Positions 23,221 to 31,106 of a stretch of DNA of 64,000 nucleotides are shown one piece after another. The DNA comes from Novosphingobium sp. TH158 (GTDB taxonomy: Bacteria > Pseudomonadota > Alphaproteobacteria > Sphingomonadales > Sphingomonadaceae): positions 434,001-498,000 of the forward strand of contig NZ_PKRT01000001.1 of the NCBI RefSeq assembly GCF_002855555.1, read 5' to 3'. The translations under genes were made by a program, and so were the position numbers. The notes under the pieces were generated by a model. It ran no database searches and was not told the DNA's origin. It saw nothing but the letters and a program-made list of their open reading frames with translations. Each line of letters begins with the position of its first letter. The stretch's first letter is position 1.

Positions 23221-23979
23221 GGCCTTTGCGGCGCTCCACAAGGCTTCCTGAGCCTCGAGGTCTAGTCCAGCAAAATCAGCGCCGCTGGCTCTGGCAATCT
23301 CTTCCATCTGGCGAAAGCGGCGTTCGAACTTCGCATTGGCAGCCCGCAGGGCATCTTCGGGCGCTATGCCGAGTTTGCGGACGAGGTTTACCGCTGCGAA
23401 CAGCATATCGCCGGCTTCTTCGACAATGTGGTCCGGTTCGCAAGCCTCGGCGAGCTCGGCCATTTCCTCGCGCAGCTTGTCTGCCGGTCCTTCGGCATCG
23501 GGCCAGTCGAAACCGACACGAGCTGCGCGTTTCTGCAGCTTTTCCGCGCGCATCAGCGCCGGCAGGGCGATGGCAACGCCATCGAGCGCGCTGGTGGCGC
23601 CTTTGGCGGCGCGTTCCTCGGCCTTGAGCGCTTCCCAGCGTTGTTCGCGTGACTGGCCCAGATCTGGCGCGTCACCGAACACGTGCGGATGGCGCGCTTC
23701 CATTTTCTCGCTGATGGCTGTCGCGACAGCATCGAAATCGAACAGTCCGGCTTCTTCGGCCATGCGGGCGTGGAACACGACCTGAAGCAGCAGGTCTCCA
23801 AGTTCATCCTTCAAGGCCGCCATGTCGCGCCTTAGGATCGCATCGGTAACCTCATAGGCTTCCTCGATCGTGTAGGGCGCGATCGTCTCAAATGTTTGCG
23901 CGACATCCCATTCGCATCCGGTCTGCGGATCGCGCAGCCGGGCCATGATGGAGAGAAGGCGGTTCAGAGGTTCGGACAT
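23209..23979 (-). CDS. mazG: nucleoside triphosphate pyrophosphohydrolase MazG
   Basis: 256 residues. It hydrolyses NTPs or dNTPs to monophosphates and pyrophosphate, cleaning the nucleotide pool. LRDPQTGCEWDVAQTFETIAPYTIEEAYEV with ALKDELGDLLLQVVFHARMAEE is the MazG Glu-rich metal site. A second MazG unit (REEMAELAEA, VEEAGDMLFAAVNLVRKLG) follows, giving the usual tandem form. It is the last gene of the minus-strand run. It has no recognisable Shine-Dalgarno sequence, and an AT-rich palindrome lies 9 bases upstream of its ATG. Confidence 0.92.
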   Translation of the reverse strand: MSEPLNRLLSIMARLRDPQTGCEWDVAQTFETIAPYTIEEAYEVTDAILRRDMAALKDELGDLLLQVVFHARMAEEAGLFDFDAVATAISEKMEARHPHVFGDAPDLGQSREQRWEALKAEERAAKGATSALDGVAIALPALMRAEKLQKRAARVGFDWPDAEGPADKLREEMAELAEACEPDHIVEEAGDMLFAAVNLVRKLGIAPEDALRAANAKFERRFRQMEEIARASGADFAGLDLEAQEALWSAAKASEA

Positions 23980-23988
23980 ATTGGATTG

Positions 23989-24002
23989 ATAATATATATT
24001 AT
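23989..24002 (-). promoter_or_regulatory. AT-only palindrome, possible -10 region of mazG
   Basis: ATAATATATATTAT is a perfect 14-base palindrome of only A and T in a GC-rich genome. On the minus strand its end reads TATTAT, a good -10 element, which would place the start point a few bases before the mazG ATG at 23979. No clear -35 was found. Confidence 0.4.
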
Positions 24003-24031
24003 GTTAAATAGAGGCGCGGGCACAGGGTAGG

Positions 24032-24211
24032 TCAGGCCCCTGAACCCAGCCGGGAAACGATAAAAGTCAGGCCCGCGATAATCACCGCCCAGGCTACTGC
24101 CATCATCATCGACTTCTCGAACGGAACGCGATGGCTGCGATAAGACCGCCAGGCCAGGAATGCCGCGGCTGTCATCGCCAGCAAGGAAAACACAACCTCC
24201 GGACTGATCAT
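24032..24211 (-). CDS. 59-residue single- or double-pass membrane protein
   Basis: An ATG at 24211 opens 59 codons ending at TGA (24034-24032). The start overlaps the stop of the upstream metallo-hydrolase gene (ATGA), the same coupling used by its neighbours. The product has two hydrophobic stretches (VVFSLLAMTAAAFLAW, residues 6-21, and MMMAVAWAVIIAGLTFIVS, about 35-53) separated by the basic loop RSYRSHRVPFEKS. This is the plan of a small hairpin inner-membrane protein. I do not recognise a family. Coupling, codon use and composition support a real gene. Confidence 0.65.
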   Translation of the reverse strand: MISPEVVFSLLAMTAAAFLAWRSYRSHRVPFEKSMMMAVAWAVIIAGLTFIVSRLGSGA

Positions 24212-24975
24212 GCCACGATCTCCATGCCATCGAAGCCGACCTTCACATGGTCCGGCACTTCGGCGCTCAAAGTGGCATAATCGAGCGACTTGTCGAGATG
24301 CGTCAGAACGGTTGTACCAGCACGTGTCGCTTCGGCCAGTTCGAGCGACATTCCCAGATGCGCATGCGTTGGATGCGGCTCACGGCGCAGGCAATCGACG
24401 ATCAGCAGGTCGCAACCGTAAAACAGGTCGACCATATCCTTCGTAATTGCGCTGAAGTCTGTGGCGTAAACTATAGACTTTCCGTCACAATCGAAGCGGA
24501 ATCCGGTCGTCTCTCCGGGCCCGTGCGGCATCTGCACCCAGCCGATGCCGATCCCTGCACAGATCCGGACGTGATCCAGCGTATCGAGCGAGATGATCGT
24601 TGGATAGCCGTGCTGCCCGGCAAAGGCATAGCCGAAGCGCTGGCGCAGGATGCGCACGTTATCGCCATTGGCATAACCGGGGATCGGTCCGGCTCGCCCG
24701 TAGCGCAGGACGCGAAGGTCATCGATGCCGTGGCAATGGTCGGCATGTTCGTGGGTCCAGAACACGCCGTCGATCCGGTCGATATCATTGGCCAGCAACT
24801 GCGACCGCAGGTCTGTCGAGGTATCGACGAGCAAGCGGGCTCCATCGTTGCTCTCGATCAGCACGGATGCCCGGCTGCGGCGGTTGCGCGGTTCCGCGGG
24901 ATCGCATTCGCCCCAGTCGTTGCCGACCCGTGGCACCCCGGTGGAAGTTCCCGATCCAAGGATCAGCGCCTTCAT
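24208..24975 (-). CDS. MBL-fold metallo-hydrolase, PhnP-like
   Basis: 255 residues from ATG 24975 (MKALILGSGTSTGVPRVG), which overlaps the tatD stop (ATGA). The metal-binding motif THEHADHCHGIDDLR gives His75, His77, Asp79 and His80. LLVDTSTDLRSQLL and GTTVLTHLDKS are further family features. The opening GSGTSTGVP resembles the PhnP/cyclic-phosphodiesterase group of metallo-beta-lactamase proteins. The substrate is unknown, perhaps a phosphodiester. It is co-transcribed with metG and tatD, an arrangement common in alphaproteobacteria. Confidence 0.85.
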   Translation of the reverse strand: MKALILGSGTSTGVPRVGNDWGECDPAEPRNRRSRASVLIESNDGARLLVDTSTDLRSQLLANDIDRIDGVFWTHEHADHCHGIDDLRVLRYGRAGPIPGYANGDNVRILRQRFGYAFAGQHGYPTIISLDTLDHVRICAGIGIGWVQMPHGPGETTGFRFDCDGKSIVYATDFSAITKDMVDLFYGCDLLIVDCLRREPHPTHAHLGMSLELAEATRAGTTVLTHLDKSLDYATLSAEVPDHVKVGFDGMEIVA

Positions 24976-25748
24976 GCGGCTGCCTTGCTGAAAAGCCTGA
25001 AGAAATTGCGCGTGGTCGCTTCGCGGAGCTGATCCTCGCTCACCCCGCGCAGCCCCGCCACAAACCACGTGGTATCGGCCACGAACGCCGGTTCGCACGT
25101 CTTTCCGCGATGCGGGACCGGCGCAAGGAAGGGCGAGTCCGTCTCGACAAGCAAGCGGTCCTCGGGAACCTCGGCGGCCACTTCCTGAAGCTCCTTCGCG
25201 TTCTTGAAAGTGACGATACCAGATAATGATATCATCAGGCCAAGATCGATCATCTGCCGCGCAAAGCCCGCAGATGCGGTGAAGCAATGGATCAGCGCCG
25301 GGAAGGCGCCCTTCTCCATTTCCTCTGCGATGATTGCGGCAGTATCCGCTTCGGCATCACGCGTGTGGACAATCAGGGGCAGCGCGGTTTCGCGCGAAAC
25401 GGCGATATGGGTGCGAAACAGCGCCTGCTGCGTCGCCCGGTCGGAATGGTCGTAATAGTAATCGAGGCCCGTCTCGCCGATGGCGATCACGCGCGGATGG
25501 GCGGCAGCCTCGATCAGCGCCCCCTCACCCAGATCGGCATGGGCGTCGGCCTCGTGCGGATGGATGCCGACACTGGCCCAGACATCGTTCTCGCGCTCGG
25601 CCAGGCCGATGATATCCGCCCATTCGCGCTGACGGGTCGAGATGTTGAGGAAGCCGGTGACTCCGGCTTCGCGCGCGCGGGCGAGCACTGCCTGCTGGTC
25701 TTCGACCAGGCCCTTGTAGTTCAGGTGGCAGTGCGAATCGATCAGCAT
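24972..25748 (-). CDS. tatD: TatD family metal-dependent hydrolase (DNase)
   Basis: 258 residues from ATG 25748, overlapping the metG stop by one base. The motif MLIDSHCHLNY gives metal ligands His6 and His8. GETGLDYYYDHSDRATQQALF and LLVETDSPFLAPVPHRGKTCEP complete the TatD signature with the catalytic Glu and Asp. Family members are 3'-5' exonucleases on DNA; a D-aminoacyl-tRNA-like quality-control activity is also described for relatives. Position after metG is the common bacterial arrangement. Confidence 0.92.
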   Translation of the reverse strand: MLIDSHCHLNYKGLVEDQQAVLARAREAGVTGFLNISTRQREWADIIGLAERENDVWASVGIHPHEADAHADLGEGALIEAAAHPRVIAIGETGLDYYYDHSDRATQQALFRTHIAVSRETALPLIVHTRDAEADTAAIIAEEMEKGAFPALIHCFTASAGFARQMIDLGLMISLSGIVTFKNAKELQEVAAEVPEDRLLVETDSPFLAPVPHRGKTCEPAFVADTTWFVAGLRGVSEDQLREATTRNFFRLFSKAAA

Positions 25749-27307
25749 CAGGCGTCTTCGGCAGGCAGTTCGAGGCGCGGGAACACACCGACCGGCTGCG
25801 ACAGCGTGAAACCGCTGGAGACGAGGCGGCCGTACCATTCAGCATCGTCATAGGCGGCGTAGTTGCGCTCATCGGCAGGCACGCCCATCTGGTCGAGCAG
25901 CCTGTCTGCTGAGGCGGGAACAAGGGCGCGAACGGCAATCGCCAGCTCCCGCACGGCGCGGAACAGTGTCAGCAGGACGACTGCCATCCGGTCCGGGTCG
26001 GTTTTCTTGAGGGTCCACGGCGCCTGCTCGTCCACGTACTGGTTGCAGGCAAAAACGGCGCGCATCCAGGCATCGGTGCCTGCGGTGAAGTCCAGCGCAT
26101 CGAACGCCTGCGGAAGATCCGACTGGCAGGCATTGCGCACCGTCGCCAGCAGGGTGGCATCGGCTTCGGCCGGGGTAAAGTCCGCCAGCTTGCCGTCGAG
26201 GTTCTTGAAAATCATCGACAGCACGCGCTGCGCGAGGTTGCCGAACGAATTGGCCAGTTCCGCATTGCAGCGCGTGACGATGGCTTCGGGCGAATAGGAA
26301 CCGTCCTGCCCGAAGGCGACTTCGCGCATCAGGAAATAGCGCAGGGCATCGACGCCGAAGCGCTCTGCCAGCTCCAGCGGATCGGTGACATTGCCAAGCG
26401 ACTTCGATTCCTTCTGCCCGCGGTTGAGCAGGAAGCCGTGGCCGAACACCTGTTTGGGCAGCGGAAGGCCGGCGCTCATCAGGAAGGCGGGCCAGTAGAT
26501 CGTGTGGAAGCGGACGATGTCCTTGCCGATCAGGTGCAGGTCTGCCGGCCACCACTTGGCCATTTCTGGCGTTTCATCGGGAAAGCCGAGGCCGGTGATG
26601 TAGTTCGTCAGGGCATCGACCCACACGTACATCACGTGGTTATCGCTGCCCGGCACCTTGACGCCCCAGTCGAAGCTGGTCCGCGACACCGAAAGATCGC
26701 GCAGGCCGCCCTCGACGAAACGTGTCACTTCATTGCGGCGGCTGTCGGGCTGGAGGAATTCCGGGTGATCGCGGTACAGCGCCAGTAGCGGTCCGGCATA
26801 TTTGGAAAGGCGGAAGAACCAGCTTTCCTCAACCGTCCATTCGACCGGCGTGCCCTGCGGCGAGAGCTTCTGGCCCCCTTCCCCTGCGGTCAGTTCGCTT
26901 TCATCGTAATAGGCCTCGTCACGGATCGAATACCAGCCCTCGTAGCGATCGAGGTAGAGATCGCCCTTGGCTTCCATTCGCCGCCACAACTCCTGAACCG
27001 AGGCGTGATGACGCGGTTCCGTGGTGCGCAGGAAAACATCATACGAGACATTCAGTGCATCGCACATATCGATGAAATACTGCGACATTTCATCAGACAG
27101 TTCTTTCGGCGTCTTGCCCAGGTCCCGTGCCTTCTGGGCCATCTTCAGGCCGTGCTCGTCAGTCCCGGTCTGGAAGCGCACGTCCCTGCCCCGCAGCCGC
27201 TGGTGGCGGGCGATGACATCGGCGGCGATCGCTTCATAGGCATGGCCGATGTGCGGCTTGCCGTTAGGATAGGAAATCGCGGTGGTAATGTAGAAGGGTT
27301 CGGCCAT
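25748..27307 (-). CDS. metG: methionyl-tRNA synthetase
   Basis: 519 residues. This class I synthetase charges tRNA-Met. The HIGH motif is in YPNGKPHIGHAYEAIAADV (residues about 14-32), and the KMSKS counterpart is KESKSLGN. It lacks the four-Cys zinc knuckle region of the E. coli enzyme and the C-terminal dimer domain, so it is the short form. It starts 29 bases after holB. Confidence 0.96.
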   Translation of the reverse strand: MAEPFYITTAISYPNGKPHIGHAYEAIAADVIARHQRLRGRDVRFQTGTDEHGLKMAQKARDLGKTPKELSDEMSQYFIDMCDALNVSYDVFLRTTEPRHHASVQELWRRMEAKGDLYLDRYEGWYSIRDEAYYDESELTAGEGGQKLSPQGTPVEWTVEESWFFRLSKYAGPLLALYRDHPEFLQPDSRRNEVTRFVEGGLRDLSVSRTSFDWGVKVPGSDNHVMYVWVDALTNYITGLGFPDETPEMAKWWPADLHLIGKDIVRFHTIYWPAFLMSAGLPLPKQVFGHGFLLNRGQKESKSLGNVTDPLELAERFGVDALRYFLMREVAFGQDGSYSPEAIVTRCNAELANSFGNLAQRVLSMIFKNLDGKLADFTPAEADATLLATVRNACQSDLPQAFDALDFTAGTDAWMRAVFACNQYVDEQAPWTLKKTDPDRMAVVLLTLFRAVRELAIAVRALVPASADRLLDQMGVPADERNYAAYDDAEWYGRLVSSGFTLSQPVGVFPRLELPAEDA

Positions 27308-27336
27308 GGCCGGTTGCGCACTTTCTCTGCCTGAAG

Positions 27337-28296
27337 TCAGGCGGTCTCTCTAGGCATCGCAGCCGAGGCCAGCAACCCGCCAATTTCCATGGCGAGCAGT
27401 CCGGGTTCGAAATTGGCCGTGGGCGCTTCTGCCGTCAGCTGCGCCAGCGCGGCGTGAACGTCGACCACACGCGCCTGTTGCGCGGCGCTCATGCCGCGAA
27501 GGTTGCCGGCCAGGACGGCACGGGCGAGGTCGAGCGTCGCCTGGATACGCTCGCGGGTCGGCCTCGCGCCGATTTGCGCGGCAAGCTCTCCGCGCAGGGT
27601 AAACTGCGCATCGCCTTCCGCGACCAGCTGCTGCATGATCCGGTGCAACGCACCAAGGTCCTGATCGACGAAATCTAGCGCGGCGCCTGGCGATCCCTGG
27701 GCGGCGGCAATGGCGGCGGCACGGGTCGCGCTGTCGGCCTGCGGCGTTTCCTGCGCGACGATGCGGTTCATCTCGGCATCGGTGAGAGCCGGGAACCGCA
27801 GGATCCGGCAGCGCGACCGGATGGTGGGCAGCAATCGCGCAGGCCGATGCGTCACCAGCAAGAAGAAGGTGCCGACCGGTGGTTCCTCAAGGCTTTTGAG
27901 CAGTGCGTTGGAGGCGCTTTTCTCAAGATCGTCAGCCGGGTCGAAGATCACCGCGCGGCGGGGACCGAGCGTCGGGCGGGTGACGAGCCGGTGCTGCAAG
28001 GCGCGAACTTCGTCGACGGGGATCGAGCGCTTGCGCTTGTAGGCCTGCCCGTCGTCGCGCTTCTTGGTTTCTTCCTTGTTCTCGGGCGGATGCTCCGGGA
28101 TCAGGATGTCGGGGTGATGATCGAAAGGCGGTTGGGGAACGCCTGCCTGCGCGACCAGTTCGGCGGCGGCAGCGCGGGCAAACAGCCCTTTTCCTGTGCC
28201 TTTCGGTCCGACGAGCATCCAGGCGTGGTGCATCCGTTCGCCAGCCATGGCCGCGCGCCATTCGCGCCAGGCATCGTCATGGCCGATGAGGCTCAT
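27337..28296 (-). CDS. holB: DNA polymerase III subunit delta-prime
   Basis: 319 residues. This is a clamp-loader subunit. The P-loop region MLVGPKGTGKGLFARAAAAEL is intact, and the SRC-like motif is in TIRSRCRILRF. The usual zinc-binding cysteine cluster of the delta-prime family is absent here, since residues about 70-105 contain DHHPDILIP and a charged KR-rich stretch but no Cys. Its start overlaps the tmk stop, and tmk-holB adjacency is conserved widely. Confidence 0.9.
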   Translation of the reverse strand: MSLIGHDDAWREWRAAMAGERMHHAWMLVGPKGTGKGLFARAAAAELVAQAGVPQPPFDHHPDILIPEHPPENKEETKKRDDGQAYKRKRSIPVDEVRALQHRLVTRPTLGPRRAVIFDPADDLEKSASNALLKSLEEPPVGTFFLLVTHRPARLLPTIRSRCRILRFPALTDAEMNRIVAQETPQADSATRAAAIAAAQGSPGAALDFVDQDLGALHRIMQQLVAEGDAQFTLRGELAAQIGARPTRERIQATLDLARAVLAGNLRGMSAAQQARVVDVHAALAQLTAEAPTANFEPGLLAMEIGGLLASAAMPRETA

Positions 28297-28919
28297 TCCC
28301 CGATATCCAGTGCGGCCAGAACCAGCGTGTGGGTCTGTTCGGGCGTTCCATCGCCATCGATCCGGGCAAAGCGCGCAGGATCTGCGCTGGCGAAGCGGTC
28401 GAAGGCAGCGGCTACGCGGGCGTGGAAATCGGCAGGACGACCGCCGATGCGGTCCGCGCTGTCTCCGTCCCGCGCGGCGAGCCGCCCGGCGGCGACATCG
28501 GGGCTGACCTCGATCAGCAAGGTCAGGTCCGGCAGAAGGCCATGGCTGCCGATGCGGTGCAGTTCCATGATCTCGGCATCGGAAAGGCCGCCGCCGCCGC
28601 CCTGATAGGCCCTGCTGGAATCAACGAAGCGATCGCAGACGACCCACGCGCCGCGCTCTACCGCAGGCAGGATCAGGCGCTCGACATGGTCAGACCGGGC
28701 CGCAGCAAACAGCAGCGCTTCGGCGCGGGCGTTCCAGCCATCGCCATCAAGGCCGAGCAACAGGCCCCGGATGGCTTCCGCGCCGGGCGTGCCTCCCGGC
28801 TCACGCGTGACCACGACTTCCACCCCGCGGAGGCGCAGGGCATCGGCCAGCAGGCGGGCCTGGGTGCTCTTGCCAGCCCCTTCCCCGCCTTCCAGCGCGA
28901 TGAAGCGACCACGGCTCAA
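28293..28919 (-). CDS. tmk: thymidylate kinase
   Basis: 208 residues. It phosphorylates dTMP to dTDP. The P-loop is FIALEGGEGAGKSTQARLL (residues 6-24). The DR[FY] motif is DRFVDSSRAYQGGGGGL with Arg-binding features, and the LID region follows RDGDSADRIG. Both ends overlap neighbours by ATGA (with dacC upstream and holB downstream), so all three are coupled. Confidence 0.95.
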   Translation of the reverse strand: MSRGRFIALEGGEGAGKSTQARLLADALRLRGVEVVVTREPGGTPGAEAIRGLLLGLDGDGWNARAEALLFAAARSDHVERLILPAVERGAWVVCDRFVDSSRAYQGGGGGLSDAEIMELHRIGSHGLLPDLTLLIEVSPDVAAGRLAARDGDSADRIGGRPADFHARVAAAFDRFASADPARFARIDGDGTPEQTHTLVLAALDIGE

Positions 28920-30142
28920 AGAAACGGGCTCACGATGCCGTTGCGCAAACGCTCCATCCAGTTCGCAGGCCGCACATCGGCGCCGGCGAACAGCGGAACG
29001 CGGTGGGGTTCGCCCTTCCCGGCGCGGATTTCCAGCGATGCCACCCTGCTTCCCTTCGCGATCGGTGCCTCGATCGGTCCGTCATAGACGATGCGCAGCG
29101 CGGCGTCGCCCTTTGCGTCGCGGGGCAAGGTGATGCCGAAAGCTGCCGGCGCGACCAGCGGCACATGCAGCGTGTTGCCCCCCTGGACGCGCGCTTCGCC
29201 CACCTGCGCGCCGGGTGCGAAGATCGGGCGGTTGGAAAAGGCGGCAAAGCCCCATTCCATCAGCACACGGGCAGCGGCATCACGCTCCTTGGCGCGGTTA
29301 CCCCCGGCCACGACCATCACCAGCCGCCGGCCATCGCGCTCGGCCGAGCCGAGGTAGCCGAAGCCGGCCTGGTTGGTGAAGCCGGTCTTGATGCCGTCGG
29401 CCCCCTTGACCACGCCGATCAGCGGATCGTGGTTTTGCTTGGTCTTGTCGCCCCAGACGAGCGACTTGTGGCCGATATAGCGCTTGTAGCGTTCCGGGTG
29501 GCCGGCCACGATCGCCCCGGCCAGCGTTACCAGGTCGCGCGCGGTGACATAGGTTTCGCCTTCGTCCATCCAGCCGTTGGGCGTGCCGAAATGGCTGTTG
29601 GTCATGCCGATGCGGCGGGCTTCGGCATTCATCAGCGCCAGCCAGTTCTGCATCGATCCGCCCGCGCCCTCCGCCAGCACGGCCGAGGCGTCGTTGGCGG
29701 AAACCGTGGCGATGCCCAGCAGCAGGTCATTCACCGTCGGCTTCTGGGACGGGTCGAGGTACATCGTCGTGCCAACGCGCTGCCACTTGCGGAAAGCCTC
29801 AAGGCTCATCGGCATGACCTGTTCGGGCCTGATCCGCCCCTGCCGCATCTGTTCGAAAGCGGTATAGAGCGTCATCACCTTGGTGATCGAAGCCGGTACG
29901 AAGCGCCGGTCCGGCTCCTTGGAATAGAGCACTTGCCCCGATCCCATGTCGACGAGGAAAGCGATCGGCACCTTGTCCAGCTCCGCCGGCGGGCGGGCAG
30001 GATCGGCCTGGACAATTGCGGGCATGGCCGGCTGCGGCGCATCGATGACCGATGTCACCATGTCGATCGGCGCAGACAGCACAGGCATGGCTGCCAGCGG
30101 CAAGGCCAGCAGCGGCAGGAATTTCAGGGCGCTTCTTTTCAA
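28916..30142 (-). CDS. D-alanyl-D-alanine carboxypeptidase (penicillin-binding protein 5/6 family)
   Basis: 408 residues from TTG 30142, the only good start between the rlpA stop and the signal peptide, with GGGA about 6 bases upstream. A signal peptide (LPLLALPLAAMPVLSA) is followed by the penicillin-binding fold: SxxK as Ser85-Ile-Thr-Lys88, SxN in TVSANDAS, and KTG in GIKTGFTNQAGFGYL. A C-terminal PBP5_C-like beta domain and an amphipathic end (NWMERLRNGIVSPFL) suggest attachment to the inner membrane. It trims peptidoglycan pentapeptides. It lies next to two other wall genes, rlpA and mltB. Confidence 0.92.
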   Translation of the reverse strand: MKRSALKFLPLLALPLAAMPVLSAPIDMVTSVIDAPQPAMPAIVQADPARPPAELDKVPIAFLVDMGSGQVLYSKEPDRRFVPASITKVMTLYTAFEQMRQGRIRPEQVMPMSLEAFRKWQRVGTTMYLDPSQKPTVNDLLLGIATVSANDASAVLAEGAGGSMQNWLALMNAEARRIGMTNSHFGTPNGWMDEGETYVTARDLVTLAGAIVAGHPERYKRYIGHKSLVWGDKTKQNHDPLIGVVKGADGIKTGFTNQAGFGYLGSAERDGRRLVMVVAGGNRAKERDAAARVLMEWGFAAFSNRPIFAPGAQVGEARVQGGNTLHVPLVAPAAFGITLPRDAKGDAALRIVYDGPIEAPIAKGSRVASLEIRAGKGEPHRVPLFAGADVRPANWMERLRNGIVSPFL

Positions 30143-30185
30143 TTCGGTTCCCGCGTGCAGGCAGCGCGCGGATCCCGGATTCCCG

Positions 30186-31106
30186 TCAGTTCGCGCGCTG
30201 GATTCGTGCTTCGCTATAGCCAGCCGCCTTGGCCTTCGCCAGCGCGGCTTCGGCTTGTCCACGGGTGGCGAACGGCCCCAGCCGCACGCGGTGCAGGCTG
30301 GCTGCGGAAGAAACCCGCGCGCCCAGTGCCTTGGCGATGGTCCCTGCCTTTTCGGCGCTTGAGAAGGCACCGACCTGCACGATCAGGCTGCCTGCGGGAA
30401 CCGGCTTTTCCGGTGCTTTTGCCACGGGTGCCACGGGTGCCTTTACAACCGGCACCTTGACCACCGCCGGCTTTTCAGCAGCGGGAACCGGGGCCGCGGC
30501 GGCAGCAACTGCTTCGTTTGCCTTGGGCATCGGCAGCAGTGCGGGAGCCGAGCCAGGCTCCAGCTTCCGGCGCAGAACCGCAACCAGCGACTTGGGCGTA
30601 TCGATGCGCAGCGGTGCCGCACGGCCTTCTCGCAGGGCAGCGCGTTCGGGCTCGGGCGGATTGACCCGGCGGATGCGGATCGGCGCGCGCTCTGCGGTCA
30701 CGCCAAGCTGGTTGGCAGCCCCAGGCGAAAGTTCGACAATCTGCGACCCCGCCATGGGGCCGCGGCGCGTAACCCTAACGAGGATCGTCCGTCCGCTGTC
30801 GAGAGAGGTTACCTCGGCATAGCTGGGCAGCGGCAGGGTGCGGTGGGCAATGGTAATCCCTTGGTCTCCGCCCACGTCCACGCCGGCATAGCCGACCTGG
30901 TCGAAATTGAGCCTGTCCTGCGGGGTATAGGTGACACCATCGACCACGAAGGGATCACCCAGAACCATTGGATAGTCGGCCGCCGGACCGGTGGTAAGCG
31001 CCTGCGAGGCGGAGGCAAGCGTGCCGCTATCGGCGCCATTACCCCCGCACGCGGCGAGCATCGTGGTAAGCATCAGCGCCGCAATGCGGCTAGCGGGAGA
31101 TCTCAT
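30186..31106 (-). CDS. rlpA: RlpA-like SPOR-domain lipoprotein, degenerate catalytic domain
   Basis: 306 residues from ATG 31106. The lipobox MLAAC puts lipidated Cys at residue 20. The double-psi barrel region (about 45-140) retains AHRTLP (His88), SYAEVTSLDSGRTILVRV and IVELSPGAANQLGV. The stretch that normally reads ASWYG...HG..TASGE is missing, and the usual NDRGP is TRRGP (113-117), so the catalytic Asp is lost. The C-terminal SPOR domain (about 230-306) should bind denuded septal glycan. It is probably a septal structural protein rather than a lytic transglycosylase. Its start overlaps mltB by 17 bases. Confidence 0.85.
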   Translation of the reverse strand: MRSPASRIAALMLTTMLAACGGNGADSGTLASASQALTTGPAADYPMVLGDPFVVDGVTYTPQDRLNFDQVGYAGVDVGGDQGITIAHRTLPLPSYAEVTSLDSGRTILVRVTRRGPMAGSQIVELSPGAANQLGVTAERAPIRIRRVNPPEPERAALREGRAAPLRIDTPKSLVAVLRRKLEPGSAPALLPMPKANEAVAAAAAPVPAAEKPAVVKVPVVKAPVAPVAKAPEKPVPAGSLIVQVGAFSSAEKAGTIAKALGARVSSAASLHRVRLGPFATRGQAEAALAKAKAAGYSEARIQRAN

